Positions 53,264 through 61,860 of a stretch of DNA of 64,000 nt are shown in pieces. Each line of letters starts with the position of its first letter. The stretch's first letter is position 1. Source of the stretch: CAVSRC01 sp963732845 (GTDB lineage Bacteria; Pseudomonadota; Alphaproteobacteria; Rhizobiales; Kaistiaceae); contig CAVTBE010000005.1 of NCBI GenBank assembly GCA_963732845.1, forward strand, positions 124,001 through 188,000. Reading direction: 5' to 3'. Both the position numbers and the translations under genes were made by a program. The notes under the pieces were generated by a model, which did no database searches, was not told the origin of the DNA, and worked only from the letters and a program-made list of their open reading frames with translations.

Positions 53264-54358
53264 TCAGCGGACCACGGTCAGCTTCGATGCGGCGCGGGTG
53301 ATCCCCGTATACAGCCAGCGCGCGCGGTTCTCGCGGAAGGCGAAGCTCTCGTCGAAGAGCATAACCTCGTCCCATTGCGAGCCCTGCGCCTTGTGGACGG
53401 TGAGCACGTAGCCGTAGTCGAACTCGTCGGAGCGGCGACGCTCCGGCAGGGGCAGGGCATCGGCGGTGCCGTCGAAGAAGGCGGGATTGATCGAAACGAC
53501 CGTGCGCGCCTTGCCGGTCCCGCCGTCATCGGGCGAGAGCGTGTAGCGCAGCAGGCCCTTGCGCGGCTGGCGGGCGCGCTGGACGCTCCACAGGCTGCCA
53601 TTGAGGAGGCCGCGCTTGCGGTCGTTCCTGAGGCAGACGAGCGTTTCGCCGGCGACCGGCACCGGGCTTTCGCGTCCGAGCAGTTCGCGGATGCGGGCAT
53701 TGTAGTTGCGCCGGGTGACGTTGCGCCCGACCAGCACCTGATCGGCGGCGAGCACCTCCTCCTGCTCGATGGCATCGCGGCCGACCACGCGGCTCTCGCC
53801 GTAGCGCCCCTCCTCCAGCCGGCCGCCCTCGCGGGCGATCATCGACAGGCGCACGATCGGGTCGTCCGCGGCCTGACGATGCACCTCGGTCAGCATGACG
53901 TCGGGCTGGCTTTCCGTGAAGAAGCCGCCACCGGCGATGGGCGGCAGCTGGGCCGGGTCGCCGAGCACCAGAACCGGCGTCTCGAAGGAGAGGAGATCGC
54001 GGCCGATTTCTTCATCGACCATCGAACATTCGTCGATGACGATAAGTGCCGCCTTGCTGGCGGCACTGTCGTGATTGAGGACGAAGGTGGGGCCGTTCTC
54101 GTCCTCGCCACGCGTACGATAGATGAGGCTGTGGATCGTCCCGGCGCCGCGGCAGCCCTTGGCGCGCATCACATGGGCCGCCTTGCCGGTGAAGGCGGCG
54201 AAGGCGACCTCGCCGCTTGCGTTTTCAGCGATGTGGCGGGCGAGCGTCGTCTTGCCGGTGCCGGCATAGCCGAACAGGCGGAAGACCTGGGGCGTGCCGG
54301 CCTTCAGCCAGCGCGAGACGGCGAGGAGGGCGGCATCCTGCTGCGGCGACCAGAGCAC
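53264..54358 (-). CDS. RecD-like ATP-dependent helicase/exonuclease
   Basis: 364 residues: superfamily 1 helicase with Walker A GYAGTGKTT, Walker B VIDECSMVDEE, a motif-III-like GDPAQLPPI, and the C-terminal UvrD_C_2 part VLTVHKAQGSQWDEV with YTGITRAAS. It is shorter than RecD2, lacking a large N-terminal region. GTG 54358 begins 2 nt before the nadE stop ends (VLWSPQQ start). Role in DNA repair or replication is likely. Confidence 0.87.
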   Translation of the reverse strand: MLWSPQQDAALLAVSRWLKAGTPQVFRLFGYAGTGKTTLARHIAENASGEVAFAAFTGKAAHVMRAKGCRGAGTIHSLIYRTRGEDENGPTFVLNHDSAASKAALIVIDECSMVDEEIGRDLLSFETPVLVLGDPAQLPPIAGGGFFTESQPDVMLTEVHRQAADDPIVRLSMIAREGGRLEEGRYGESRVVGRDAIEQEEVLAADQVLVGRNVTRRNYNARIRELLGRESPVPVAGETLVCLRNDRKRGLLNGSLWSVQRARQPRKGLLRYTLSPDDGGTGKARTVVSINPAFFDGTADALPLPERRRSDEFDYGYVLTVHKAQGSQWDEVMLFDESFAFRENRARWLYTGITRAASKLTVVR

Positions 54359-54359
54359 C

Positions 54360-56033
54360 CTACCCGCGGTCCCGGAACTTGTTGGTGATCGGGTAGCGGC
54401 GGTCGCGGCCGAAGTTCCTGCGCGTGATCTTGACGCCCGGTGCCGCCTGGCGGCGCTTGTATTCGGCGATGTAGAGCAGCCGCTCGACCTTGCGCACAGT
54501 CTCGATATCGTGGCCACGGGCGGCGACGTCGGCGACGCGCATCTCGTCCTCGACCAGGCATTCGAGAATATCGTCGAGCACATCGTAGGGCGGCAGCGAA
54601 TCCTGATCCGTCTGGTCCGGACGCAGCTCGGCCGAGGGCGCGCGGGTGATGACGTTCTCGGGCATGACGCGGCCGGCCGGCCCCAGCGCATCGGCGGGCT
54701 TGTGGTCGTTGCGCCAGCGGGCAAGGTCGTAGACCTCGGTCTTGTAGAGGTCCTTCACCGGATTGAAGCCACCGTTCATGTCGCCGTAGAGCGTGGCATA
54801 GCCGACCGACATCTCCGACTTGTTGCCGGTGGTCACCACCATGGCACCAAACTTATTGGAGACGGCCATGAGGACGGTGCCGCGGGCGCGCGACTGCAGA
54901 TTCTCCTCGGTGATGTCGGGCGCGCGGCCGGCGAAAAGCGGCGCCAGGACCTCGGTGAAGCCCTCGACCGGCTGTTCGATGGGCACGATGTCGTAGCGCA
55001 CGCCCAGCGTCTCGGCGATCTCGGCAGCATCCGACAGGCTGACATTGGAGGTGTAGCGGTAGGGCAGCATGACGCAATGAACGCGCTCCGGCCCCAGCGC
55101 ATCGACAGCCATGGCTGCGGTAACGGCGGAATCGATGCCGCCGGAGAGGCCGAGAACGACACCGGGGAAGCCGTTCTTGTCGACGTAGTCGCGCAGCCCC
55201 ATGACGCAGGCGCGCCAGTTGGCCTCGTGGAGATCGGGCAAGGCCGCCTTGGGCCCGGCGACACAGCGCCAGCCGCCCTCCCCCTTCGTCCAGGTGGTGA
55301 GTTCGAGGCCGCTCACGAACTGCGGCATCTGGAAGGCGAGCGAGCGGTCGCCGTTGAGGCCGAAGGAGCCGCCATCGAAGACCAGCTCGTCCTGGCCACC
55401 GCACTGGTTGGCATAGATGAGCGGCAGGCCGGTCTCGACCACACGGGCGAGCGCGACCTGTTGGCGCACCTCCGCCTTGCCCTGCCAATAGGGCGAGCCG
55501 TTGGGCGAGATCAGCATCTCGGCGCCGGTCTCGACCAGGCATTCGGCAACCTGCTCGAACCAGATGTCCTCGCAGATCGGCAGGCCAAGCCTGAGGCCGC
55601 GGAAGCCGACCGGGCCGGGCAGCGGTCCCTTCTCGAAGACGCGCAATTCGTCGAAGACGCCGTAATTGGGCAGTTCGACCTTGTAGCGCAGCGCCGCGAC
55701 CTTGCCGCCATCGAGAAGCGCAACGGCGTTGTAGCACTTGTCCTCGGCCGGCCAGGGCGTGCCGACGACGACGCCCGGGCCGCCATCGGCGGTATCGGCG
55801 GCCAGCGCCTCGACCGCCGCGCGGCAGGCATCCTGGAAGGCGGGCTTGAGCACCAGATCCTCCGGCGGGTAGCCGGCAATAAACAGCTCGGAGAGGACGA
55901 GAAGGTCGGCCCCGGCGGCAGCGGCTTGAGCGCGCGCCGCGCGGGCCTTGTTCAAATTGCCGTCGATGTCGCCGACCACGGAATTGAGCTGGGCGACCGC
56001 GATGCGGATGGTGTCGGTCAGGTCTGTTGCCAT
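54360..56033 (-). CDS. nadE: glutamine-dependent NAD+ synthetase
   Basis: 557 residues. N-terminal nitrilase-type glutaminase with the Glu-Lys-Cys triad (LSELFIAGYPPEDL, RYKVELPNYGVFDE, LPICEDIW). C-terminal ATP-pyrophosphatase synthetase with P-loop LSGGIDSAV. It converts deamido-NAD to NAD with glutamine as ammonia donor. The ATG at 56033 (MATDLTDTIRIAVAQLNS) is the homologous start. Its stop is next to the helicase start, so both are co-transcribed. Confidence 0.96.
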   Translation of the reverse strand: MATDLTDTIRIAVAQLNSVVGDIDGNLNKARAARAQAAAAGADLLVLSELFIAGYPPEDLVLKPAFQDACRAAVEALAADTADGGPGVVVGTPWPAEDKCYNAVALLDGGKVAALRYKVELPNYGVFDELRVFEKGPLPGPVGFRGLRLGLPICEDIWFEQVAECLVETGAEMLISPNGSPYWQGKAEVRQQVALARVVETGLPLIYANQCGGQDELVFDGGSFGLNGDRSLAFQMPQFVSGLELTTWTKGEGGWRCVAGPKAALPDLHEANWRACVMGLRDYVDKNGFPGVVLGLSGGIDSAVTAAMAVDALGPERVHCVMLPYRYTSNVSLSDAAEIAETLGVRYDIVPIEQPVEGFTEVLAPLFAGRAPDITEENLQSRARGTVLMAVSNKFGAMVVTTGNKSEMSVGYATLYGDMNGGFNPVKDLYKTEVYDLARWRNDHKPADALGPAGRVMPENVITRAPSAELRPDQTDQDSLPPYDVLDDILECLVEDEMRVADVAARGHDIETVRKVERLLYIAEYKRRQAAPGVKITRRNFGRDRRYPITNKFRDRG

Positions 56034-56085
56034 GGATGCCGGTGTAGCCCGGCGGCAGGCGGTGGGCAATTGCCCGATTTCAGAC

Positions 56086-57345
56086 TCAGCCGGCCTTTGC
56101 CAGCGGCTGGTCGTCCGGATTGGCGCGAGCGCCGGGACTCGTCCCAGGAAGCGGCGGCCACACCTGGTTGCGCCCGGCGCGCTTGGCGGCATAGAGCGCC
56201 GCGTCGGCGGCCGCCAGGAAACCGTCCTGCGCGAGTTCCGGACCGGGAATGCCGGCAGTAACGCCGATGCTGACCGTCACCACGCCATTCGGAGAGCCCC
56301 CATGGGGAATTCCGATCGCCTCGACCGCCCTCCGGATGCGCTCGGCAATCGCCACGCCTTCGCCGAGTTCCGTATCGACCAGCACCATCACCAGTTCCTC
56401 GCCGCCGAAGCGCGCGACGACATCCTCGGGCCCGCGCAACTCGGCGCTGACGATGGCGCTGACGCGCTTGAGACAGGTATCGCCGGCAAGGTGTCCGTAC
56501 CGGTCGTTGAACGCCTTGAAGTTGTCGAGATCGAGCATCAACAGCGCAATAGTCTCGCTGCACACACGTGCTTCGAGGCACAACTGGTCGAGCGAAACGT
56601 TGAGATGGCGGCGATTGCCGATCCCGGTCAGCGGATCGCGATGCGCCATCTTCTCCAGCTCGTCGCGACGCAGCCGATCCTGCATGCGGAACAGGAACTC
56701 GCGGCGGGTATCGCGCTCGAGTGCGTGGTTCGCCATGAGCGTGAACAGGGCGACATTCGCCAGCACCGCGATCGCGGTCATCCGGGCAACAAAGGGAAGT
56801 TCCTGCATCTGGATGACGATCGCCACGTAGATGGCGAGCGAGACAAGTGACGCGGCCGTCGCATACCAGAAGCGGATGCGCAGCACGACGTTGGCGAACA
56901 ATATGACAAGGATGACGCCGACATGCCGATAGACGTGCGCCGGGCTCTGACTGACAGCCGCCAGCCAGAGAATGCTCGTCGTGACGACGACAATTATCCC
57001 GGCCTGCAGCAACTCGCGCAGTGCCGGCGGCGGGTTGAAACGCAGGACCAGGATGAACGCCAGAAACAGCGGCGTCACCACGCCGAGCCGTATCAGCACC
57101 GCGCTTGCGAAGATGTCGGGCACGAGGCGCAAGTCGGACAGCAGATACGCGTCGTAGAGCAGGAGAGCGACGAACCCGTAGATGATCAGGCGCCGGCAAC
57201 GCGCCGGCCCGGTCTCGGATTCGAACACGGCCTCCAGCGCGGCCGGAAACTTGAGCTTCCACCATGATCGCTGAAGGGCGACTTCGATCTCACGTGCCGA
57301 TATCTGCCGGGGACTGTCCACGCAGGATGCCTCTTGTGGCTCCAA
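56086..57345 (-). CDS. membrane-bound GGDEF diguanylate cyclase
   Basis: 419 residues. About six membrane helices (residues 50-215), then a GGDEF domain (MAHRDPLTGIGNRRHLN; active loop ARFGGEELVMVL). The GGEEL signature is active in known cyclases. It would make c-di-GMP in response to a membrane signal. No RxxD inhibitory site is clear. No EAL domain. Confidence 0.9.
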   Translation of the reverse strand: MEPQEASCVDSPRQISAREIEVALQRSWWKLKFPAALEAVFESETGPARCRRLIIYGFVALLLYDAYLLSDLRLVPDIFASAVLIRLGVVTPLFLAFILVLRFNPPPALRELLQAGIIVVVTTSILWLAAVSQSPAHVYRHVGVILVILFANVVLRIRFWYATAASLVSLAIYVAIVIQMQELPFVARMTAIAVLANVALFTLMANHALERDTRREFLFRMQDRLRRDELEKMAHRDPLTGIGNRRHLNVSLDQLCLEARVCSETIALLMLDLDNFKAFNDRYGHLAGDTCLKRVSAIVSAELRGPEDVVARFGGEELVMVLVDTELGEGVAIAERIRRAVEAIGIPHGGSPNGVVTVSIGVTAGIPGPELAQDGFLAAADAALYAAKRAGRNQVWPPLPGTSPGARANPDDQPLAKAG

Positions 57346-57432
57346 GCGGCGTAATCAACCAGCAGAATATCAAGAAACCATTGCCCAATACCGCCGAATT
57401 GCCGGCAATGGCTCATTTCTCGTCGGTTTCAA

Positions 57433-58107
57433 CTATCCGATGTGCTGGCGCAGAAACGCCAGGCTGCGCACGCGGGCAAGCACCGCCGAGGGCGCGTGGT
57501 GAGCCTCGTTGCCGGCGCGATTGAAGGCGTGCCCGGCGTCGGCATAGGTGAAACACTGCACGGCGTGCGGATCGACCGCAGCGCGGATGGCGGCGATGTC
57601 GTCCATGGGGATGCTCGGATCCTTCTCGCCGAAATGCAGCATGACCGGGCATTTCGGCTTCTCGTCGAGGTGCTTGGCGACCATGCCGCCATAGTAGCCG
57701 ACTGCCGCGGCGAGGCCGGAGAAGCGGGTTGCCGCCAGCCAGGCCAGCGAGCCGCCGAGGCAATAGCCGACGACGGCGACCTTGCCGGCGGGTTTCAGCG
57801 CCGCGACGCAGGCTTCGACGTCGCTCAGCATCTCTTCGAGGCTGATCTCCTGGCGCAGCGCAATGCCCCGGGTGCGGCCCTCCTGGTCGTAGCCCAGCTC
57901 GACGCCGCGTTCGGCGCGATCGAAGATCGCCGGGGCGAGGACCCGATAGCCGTCGGCGGCGTAGCCATTGGCAACATCGCGGATGTGCCGGTTGACCCCG
58001 AAGATCTCCTGCACGACGACGAGGCCGCCGCGCGGAGCCCCGGAAGGCGCCACCTCATAGGCAGAAAAATGATGGCCGTCCTTGGCCGTCAGACTGATGG
58101 TCGTCAT
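57433..58107 (-). CDS. dienelactone hydrolase family protein
   Basis: 224-residue DLH-family alpha/beta hydrolase. Nucleophile Cys in VVGYCLGGSLA, Asp in FGEKDPSIP and His in DAGHAFNR form the Cys-His-Asp triad of carboxymethylenebutenolidase. The ATG at 58107 opens MTTISLTAKDG. No aromatic-degradation genes lie nearby, so the natural substrate is uncertain. Confidence 0.9.
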   Translation of the reverse strand: MTTISLTAKDGHHFSAYEVAPSGAPRGGLVVVQEIFGVNRHIRDVANGYAADGYRVLAPAIFDRAERGVELGYDQEGRTRGIALRQEISLEEMLSDVEACVAALKPAGKVAVVGYCLGGSLAWLAATRFSGLAAAVGYYGGMVAKHLDEKPKCPVMLHFGEKDPSIPMDDIAAIRAAVDPHAVQCFTYADAGHAFNRAGNEAHHAPSAVLARVRSLAFLRQHIG

Positions 58108-58298
58108 GGGAGCCGCCCCTTCTCTCTTGGCCTTCCTTGGCCTTCGTCCCTGCAGCGTAGCGGCAACCGGCCGCCCCGAAAAGAAACCGACTGCCGCCGG
58201 CGCAACGGCGGCAGTCGGTGCGGCACACTTCATCCGGGAGGTGAGAGCGTGCACTTCCGGCGGGCCGCCTGAGGAAACTGGCCCGCCGGCCTTGGATA

Positions 58299-59252
58299 TC
58301 AGGCGCGTATCTCCTGTCGCTGGAAATTGACGTAAGCGATGGTGAAGACGACGACCATGGCGGCGACGAGACCCGCGAGCTGCGGCCAGATGAGCAAGGC
58401 GCTCTGGCCGAAGGGGAGCGGCGCCCCCATGAGGGCCCCCTGAAGCTGACTCAGGAAGACCACGCCCAGCGTGCGTGTCGACGGATCGAGCAGCGCCAGG
58501 GTCATCTCGCCATAGAGCGTATTGGGCGAGATGCGCGAGATGAGCGATGTGAGCTGCGCGTTGTTGTAGGCCGTGATCGGATCGAGCGGATCGATCGGCG
58601 AAACCGCGTTGGCGATCAACGGCGTCAGCATCGACCAGAAGATGGCGAAGAGCAGCCACAGGGTGAGCGCGGCCAGCGCCGAGGTCGCCGACGAGCGGAA
58701 GACGGTGGAGAAGAGCAGCGCCACCGCCAGCCACACGCCGCCATAGGCGAGCGAACACAGCAGATAGCCGAGGCCGCGCAGAACCTCCTCGCCGCTCGGC
58801 GGCAGGCCGAGGAGCAGGATGCCGAGCCCGGTCATCAGCAGCCACAGGGTGAGCAGCACGATGGCCAGGACCAGGAGGCCGCCCAGGAACTTGCCGGCGA
58901 GCAGCGCATCCCGGTAGATCGGCTGGGCCAGGATGCGGCTCATCGTCCGCCGGCCATACTCGCCATTGATGGCATCGAAGGCGAGCGCGATCGACACCAG
59001 CGGCAGCAGGAAGCCGAGGAACGAGACGAAGGACGGCAGAGGCGCGCGCGCCGTCGTGAACAGCCGCAGGAAGAGGAACGGATCCTGCCCGACGGTATCC
59101 TTGATCTGGCCGATGGCGCCATAGATGGCGCCGATGGCGGTGAGCAGCACGAGCAGCACCACCAGATGCATGCGGGCGCTGGTCAGATGATCGGCCGCCT
59201 CCTTGAGGGCGACCGTGGCGACCCCGGTAAAGGGTGATCCTTCACGCCGCAT
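58299..59252 (-). CDS. ABC-2 type transporter permease
   Basis: 317 residues, six membrane spans and a short cytoplasmic N-terminus. The large periplasmic loop after the first span (GQIKDTVGQDP ... PLPSFVS) and GEYGRRTMSRILAQPI place it in the ABC-2/NosY-like group. The ATG at 59252 overlaps the ATPase stop by 11 nt. Third gene in the NEW3-ATPase-permease operon. Confidence 0.87.
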   Translation of the reverse strand: MRREGSPFTGVATVALKEAADHLTSARMHLVVLLVLLTAIGAIYGAIGQIKDTVGQDPFLFLRLFTTARAPLPSFVSFLGFLLPLVSIALAFDAINGEYGRRTMSRILAQPIYRDALLAGKFLGGLLVLAIVLLTLWLLMTGLGILLLGLPPSGEEVLRGLGYLLCSLAYGGVWLAVALLFSTVFRSSATSALAALTLWLLFAIFWSMLTPLIANAVSPIDPLDPITAYNNAQLTSLISRISPNTLYGEMTLALLDPSTRTLGVVFLSQLQGALMGAPLPFGQSALLIWPQLAGLVAAMVVVFTIAYVNFQRQEIRA

Positions 59253-60204
59253 TGGCCACCTCCTCCTCCTGGGCTGCGTCCGCTTCCTCGAAGTAGCGGG
59301 TATAGACTTCGTCGAGGCTGGCGCGGCGGATCGCCATGTTGCGCAGCGCACCGCCGGCGGCGACCACCCGGCGGGCGATCTCGGGGCGCACGTCGCGATC
59401 GGCATCGACACGGCTGGTCACCGCACCGACCGAGGTGACGGCGCCGACCCCTTCCAGCCCGGCGAGCGCCGCGGCGAGATCGACACCCTCGGCCTCGACC
59501 TCGACGGCATAGGCGCCGCCAAGAACGTCGCGGGCGAGTTCCTCGACACGGCCGACCAGCCCGATGCGTCCCTTGCGGAACAGGGCGACGCGATCGCAGA
59601 TCGACTGCACGAGGCTGAGCAGGTGCGAGGAAAGCAGGATGGTCATGCCCTCCATGCGCAACTCGCCGATCAGCTCCAGCAGCTCCTGCGTCGCCTGCGG
59701 ATCGAGTCCGTTGGTGGGCTCGTCGAGGATGGCGATCTCGGCCTGCTTGACCAGGAGCTCGGCCAGACCGAGACGCTGGTGCATGCCATGCGAATAGGTG
59801 CCGACGCGGCGGTCGGCGACCGGCGTCAGGCCGACGCGCGCCAGCGCCTCGCCGAAGCGCTTGGCGCTGTCGGCGCTCTCGATGCCGGCGAGCCGCGCCG
59901 TATAGGCAAGGTTCTCGCGCGCCGAGAGGTTGTCGTAGAAGCCGACCTGGTCGGGCAGATAGCCGACGCGGCGCTTCACCTCGAGCGGTTGACGGAACGG
60001 ATCGTAGCCGAGCACCTTGACGCTGCCGCCGCTCGGCTCGGTCAAGCCGAGCAGCATCAGGATGGTGGTCGTCTTGCCCGAGCCGTTCGGTCCGAGCAGG
60101 CCGAAGACTTCACCTTTTTCGACCGCGAGGTCGAGCCCGTTGACCGCCGCCGCCTTGCCATAACGCTTGGTCAGTCCGGCGGTCTCGATGACGATGGTGC
60201 TCAT
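59242..60204 (-). CDS. ABC-2 type transporter ATPase
   Basis: 320 residues. Walker A GPNGSGKTT, signature YSHGMHQRL (a variant of LSGGQ), Walker B IAILDEPTNGLDPQ and a C-terminal domain typical of NodI/CcmA/NosF-type exporters. The ATG at 60204 overlaps the stop of the NEW3 protein (ATGA). Confidence 0.9.
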   Translation of the reverse strand: MSTIVIETAGLTKRYGKAAAVNGLDLAVEKGEVFGLLGPNGSGKTTTILMLLGLTEPSGGSVKVLGYDPFRQPLEVKRRVGYLPDQVGFYDNLSARENLAYTARLAGIESADSAKRFGEALARVGLTPVADRRVGTYSHGMHQRLGLAELLVKQAEIAILDEPTNGLDPQATQELLELIGELRMEGMTILLSSHLLSLVQSICDRVALFRKGRIGLVGRVEELARDVLGGAYAVEVEAEGVDLAAALAGLEGVGAVTSVGAVTSRVDADRDVRPEIARRVVAAGGALRNMAIRRASLDEVYTRYFEEADAAQEEEVANAA

Positions 60205-61412
60205 CGCCGGCCGTACCGGGTGACGGCGAAGGCCAGCACGACGACCGCGGCGCCGATGATTCCGAGGCCGGCAATGCCCCACATGGTGGAGGTGAGCACC
60301 GTGACGCGGAAATTAGCGCGGTCGTTGCTGCCGTCGCCATTGGCGCTGACGGTGACCATGTAGTCGCCGGCGATCGCCTTGTCGGACGGGATCATGCTGA
60401 CCGTGACCGGCAGGCTCTGACCAGGAGCGATGGCGTCGACCTTCTGGGGATCGAAGGTGACCTTCCAGCCCTGCGGCGAGGAGGCGCTCATCATGACGGC
60501 CTTGGCCGGGGCGCTGCCACTGTTCTCCACGGTGAACTTGAAGGAGCGCTCCTGGCCGGCGGTGGCATCGCCCGACAGGCGGCCTTCGGGGCCGGTGAGC
60601 GACAGGGTCGGCTGGCCGGTGATGTCGAGAAGCAGCGCCGTCTGGCCGGAGGCAGTCGGGCTGGCGGCGGCGATGGCAACCTTGTACTGGCCGGCCTCGA
60701 CGTTCTGCGGCGGCTTGACGCTGACCTTGAGGGTCTTGGACTCGCCCGCCTTGAGCGGGATGCTGGTCAGTTCCTGGGTGCCGTACTGCTCCTTGAAGGT
60801 GGTGTCGAAACCGGCGGGTCCCTTGGCCAGCAGATTGAAGGTCTGATCGGTCTGCGCCTCGTTCTTGAGGGCGACGTCGAAATCGAAGGCTGATTTGGGC
60901 GAGCCGCGCAGCGCCGGCAACTTGGGCGTCACGGTGACCTTGGCGGGCTCGGCCGCGGCAATCGACAGCGCGATCGGCAGATCGAGCGTCTGGCTGTCAG
61001 CCTTGCCGGCGATGGTGAAATCGTAGCTGCCGCCCTTGGCGTCCTTGGGCGGCGTCAGCTTGAGGGTCAGGCTCTGGCTCGAGTCGGGCTCGACGATCGC
61101 CGCCTTGACGATCTTGCCGCCGCCGTCGAACTCATAGTTCCAGCCGGTCGGCAGGCCGTTGACGCTGAAGGCGACGCGCTGGGGCGGCAGGTTCTTGTTC
61201 TGCAGGGTGAGGTTCAGCTGGATGTCGTCGCCGGCATGGACGGTCAGCGACGGATAGCCGGTGGTCAGCCACAGGCCGGTCAACGGCTGGCTGGCCGAAG
61301 CCGACGAAGCCATCGCTGTCATATCCTGGGCGTTCGCTGCCGCGCCGAACAACAAGCCCGACGCGATCAAGCACGAAGCAAGTATAGCATTCGTGGGACG
61401 CATGTTCTCCAT
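60201..61412 (-). CDS. secreted NEW3-domain protein with C-terminal membrane anchor
   Basis: 403 residues. Signal peptide (ends near AANA-QDM), then three repeated beta-sandwich units of the NPCBM-associated NEW3 type (PLTGLWLTTGYPSLTVHAGD; LKAGESKTLKVSVKPPQNVEAGQY; PVTVSMIPSDKAIAGDYMVTVSANG in part) and a C-terminal membrane span (WGIAGLGIIGAAVVVLAFAV). The extracytoplasmic part would face the periplasm. Operon with the ABC-2 ATPase and permease suggests an accessory or sensor for an export system. Such triads are known but not characterised. Confidence 0.83.
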   Translation of the reverse strand: MENMRPTNAILASCLIASGLLFGAAANAQDMTAMASSASASQPLTGLWLTTGYPSLTVHAGDDIQLNLTLQNKNLPPQRVAFSVNGLPTGWNYEFDGGGKIVKAAIVEPDSSQSLTLKLTPPKDAKGGSYDFTIAGKADSQTLDLPIALSIAAAEPAKVTVTPKLPALRGSPKSAFDFDVALKNEAQTDQTFNLLAKGPAGFDTTFKEQYGTQELTSIPLKAGESKTLKVSVKPPQNVEAGQYKVAIAAASPTASGQTALLLDITGQPTLSLTGPEGRLSGDATAGQERSFKFTVENSGSAPAKAVMMSASSPQGWKVTFDPQKVDAIAPGQSLPVTVSMIPSDKAIAGDYMVTVSANGDGSNDRANFRVTVLTSTMWGIAGLGIIGAAVVVLAFAVTRYGRR

Positions 61413-61860
61413 CCCCCTTTATTTTGAGATGAGCCAATGATTCCGGAAACTGGTCTTGAGCTTACCCAGTTCCGGGCCAATAGAATGGGTCGCCTAACTT
61501 GGCTCAAAATGTGGCAGGAATCTGGCAAAACCGCCTCGGGGGGATTACAGTTTCGTAAGATTAGCGCGGAATTCCGCGCCAATTTGCCATCGGGATTAAG
61601 GCAAACCGGGGCGCAAGGGGTCCCGCATTAATTCTTGGTAATACTAGGCTTGATTGCCGTGGGTAGGCGATGGTGGCTCCGCCACAGCCTCTTCCGGGAA
61701 GGGCAAAGGATCGGCGCGCGGCATGCTCTTGCAACATGCGCCGTTCATGCCCGGCTCCGACCGGGCATCCAGGCCAGAATCACGACAGGCACTGTGCGCG
61801 CGGTGAATCCTGCCTGGGCTCCCGCCTCCGCGGGAGCGAACGGAGAATGGGCACGAAGGC
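61413..61860. other. gene-free stretch holding promoter and repeat
   Basis: 448 nt between the NEW3 operon start and the DAHP synthase stop. The right part (61743-61850) is a repeat. The left part, 61413-61740, should contain the NEW3-operon promoter; open frames in it are short and featureless. Confidence 0.45.
61743..61850. repeat. REP-like composite palindromic element, copy 2
   Basis: ATGCCCGG-CTCCGA-CCGGGCAT (61747-61768) and GCTCCCG-CCTCCG-CGGGAGC (61818-61837), the same two-unit design as at 29023-29125 but inverted. In both, CCTGGATGCCCG- and CCGTTCG-type edges flank the palindromes. Confidence 0.7.

Noticed and set aside
61437..61631. 64-codon plus-strand frame upstream of the NEW3 operon
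   Set aside because: No recognisable feature and it lies in the expected promoter region of the divergent operon.
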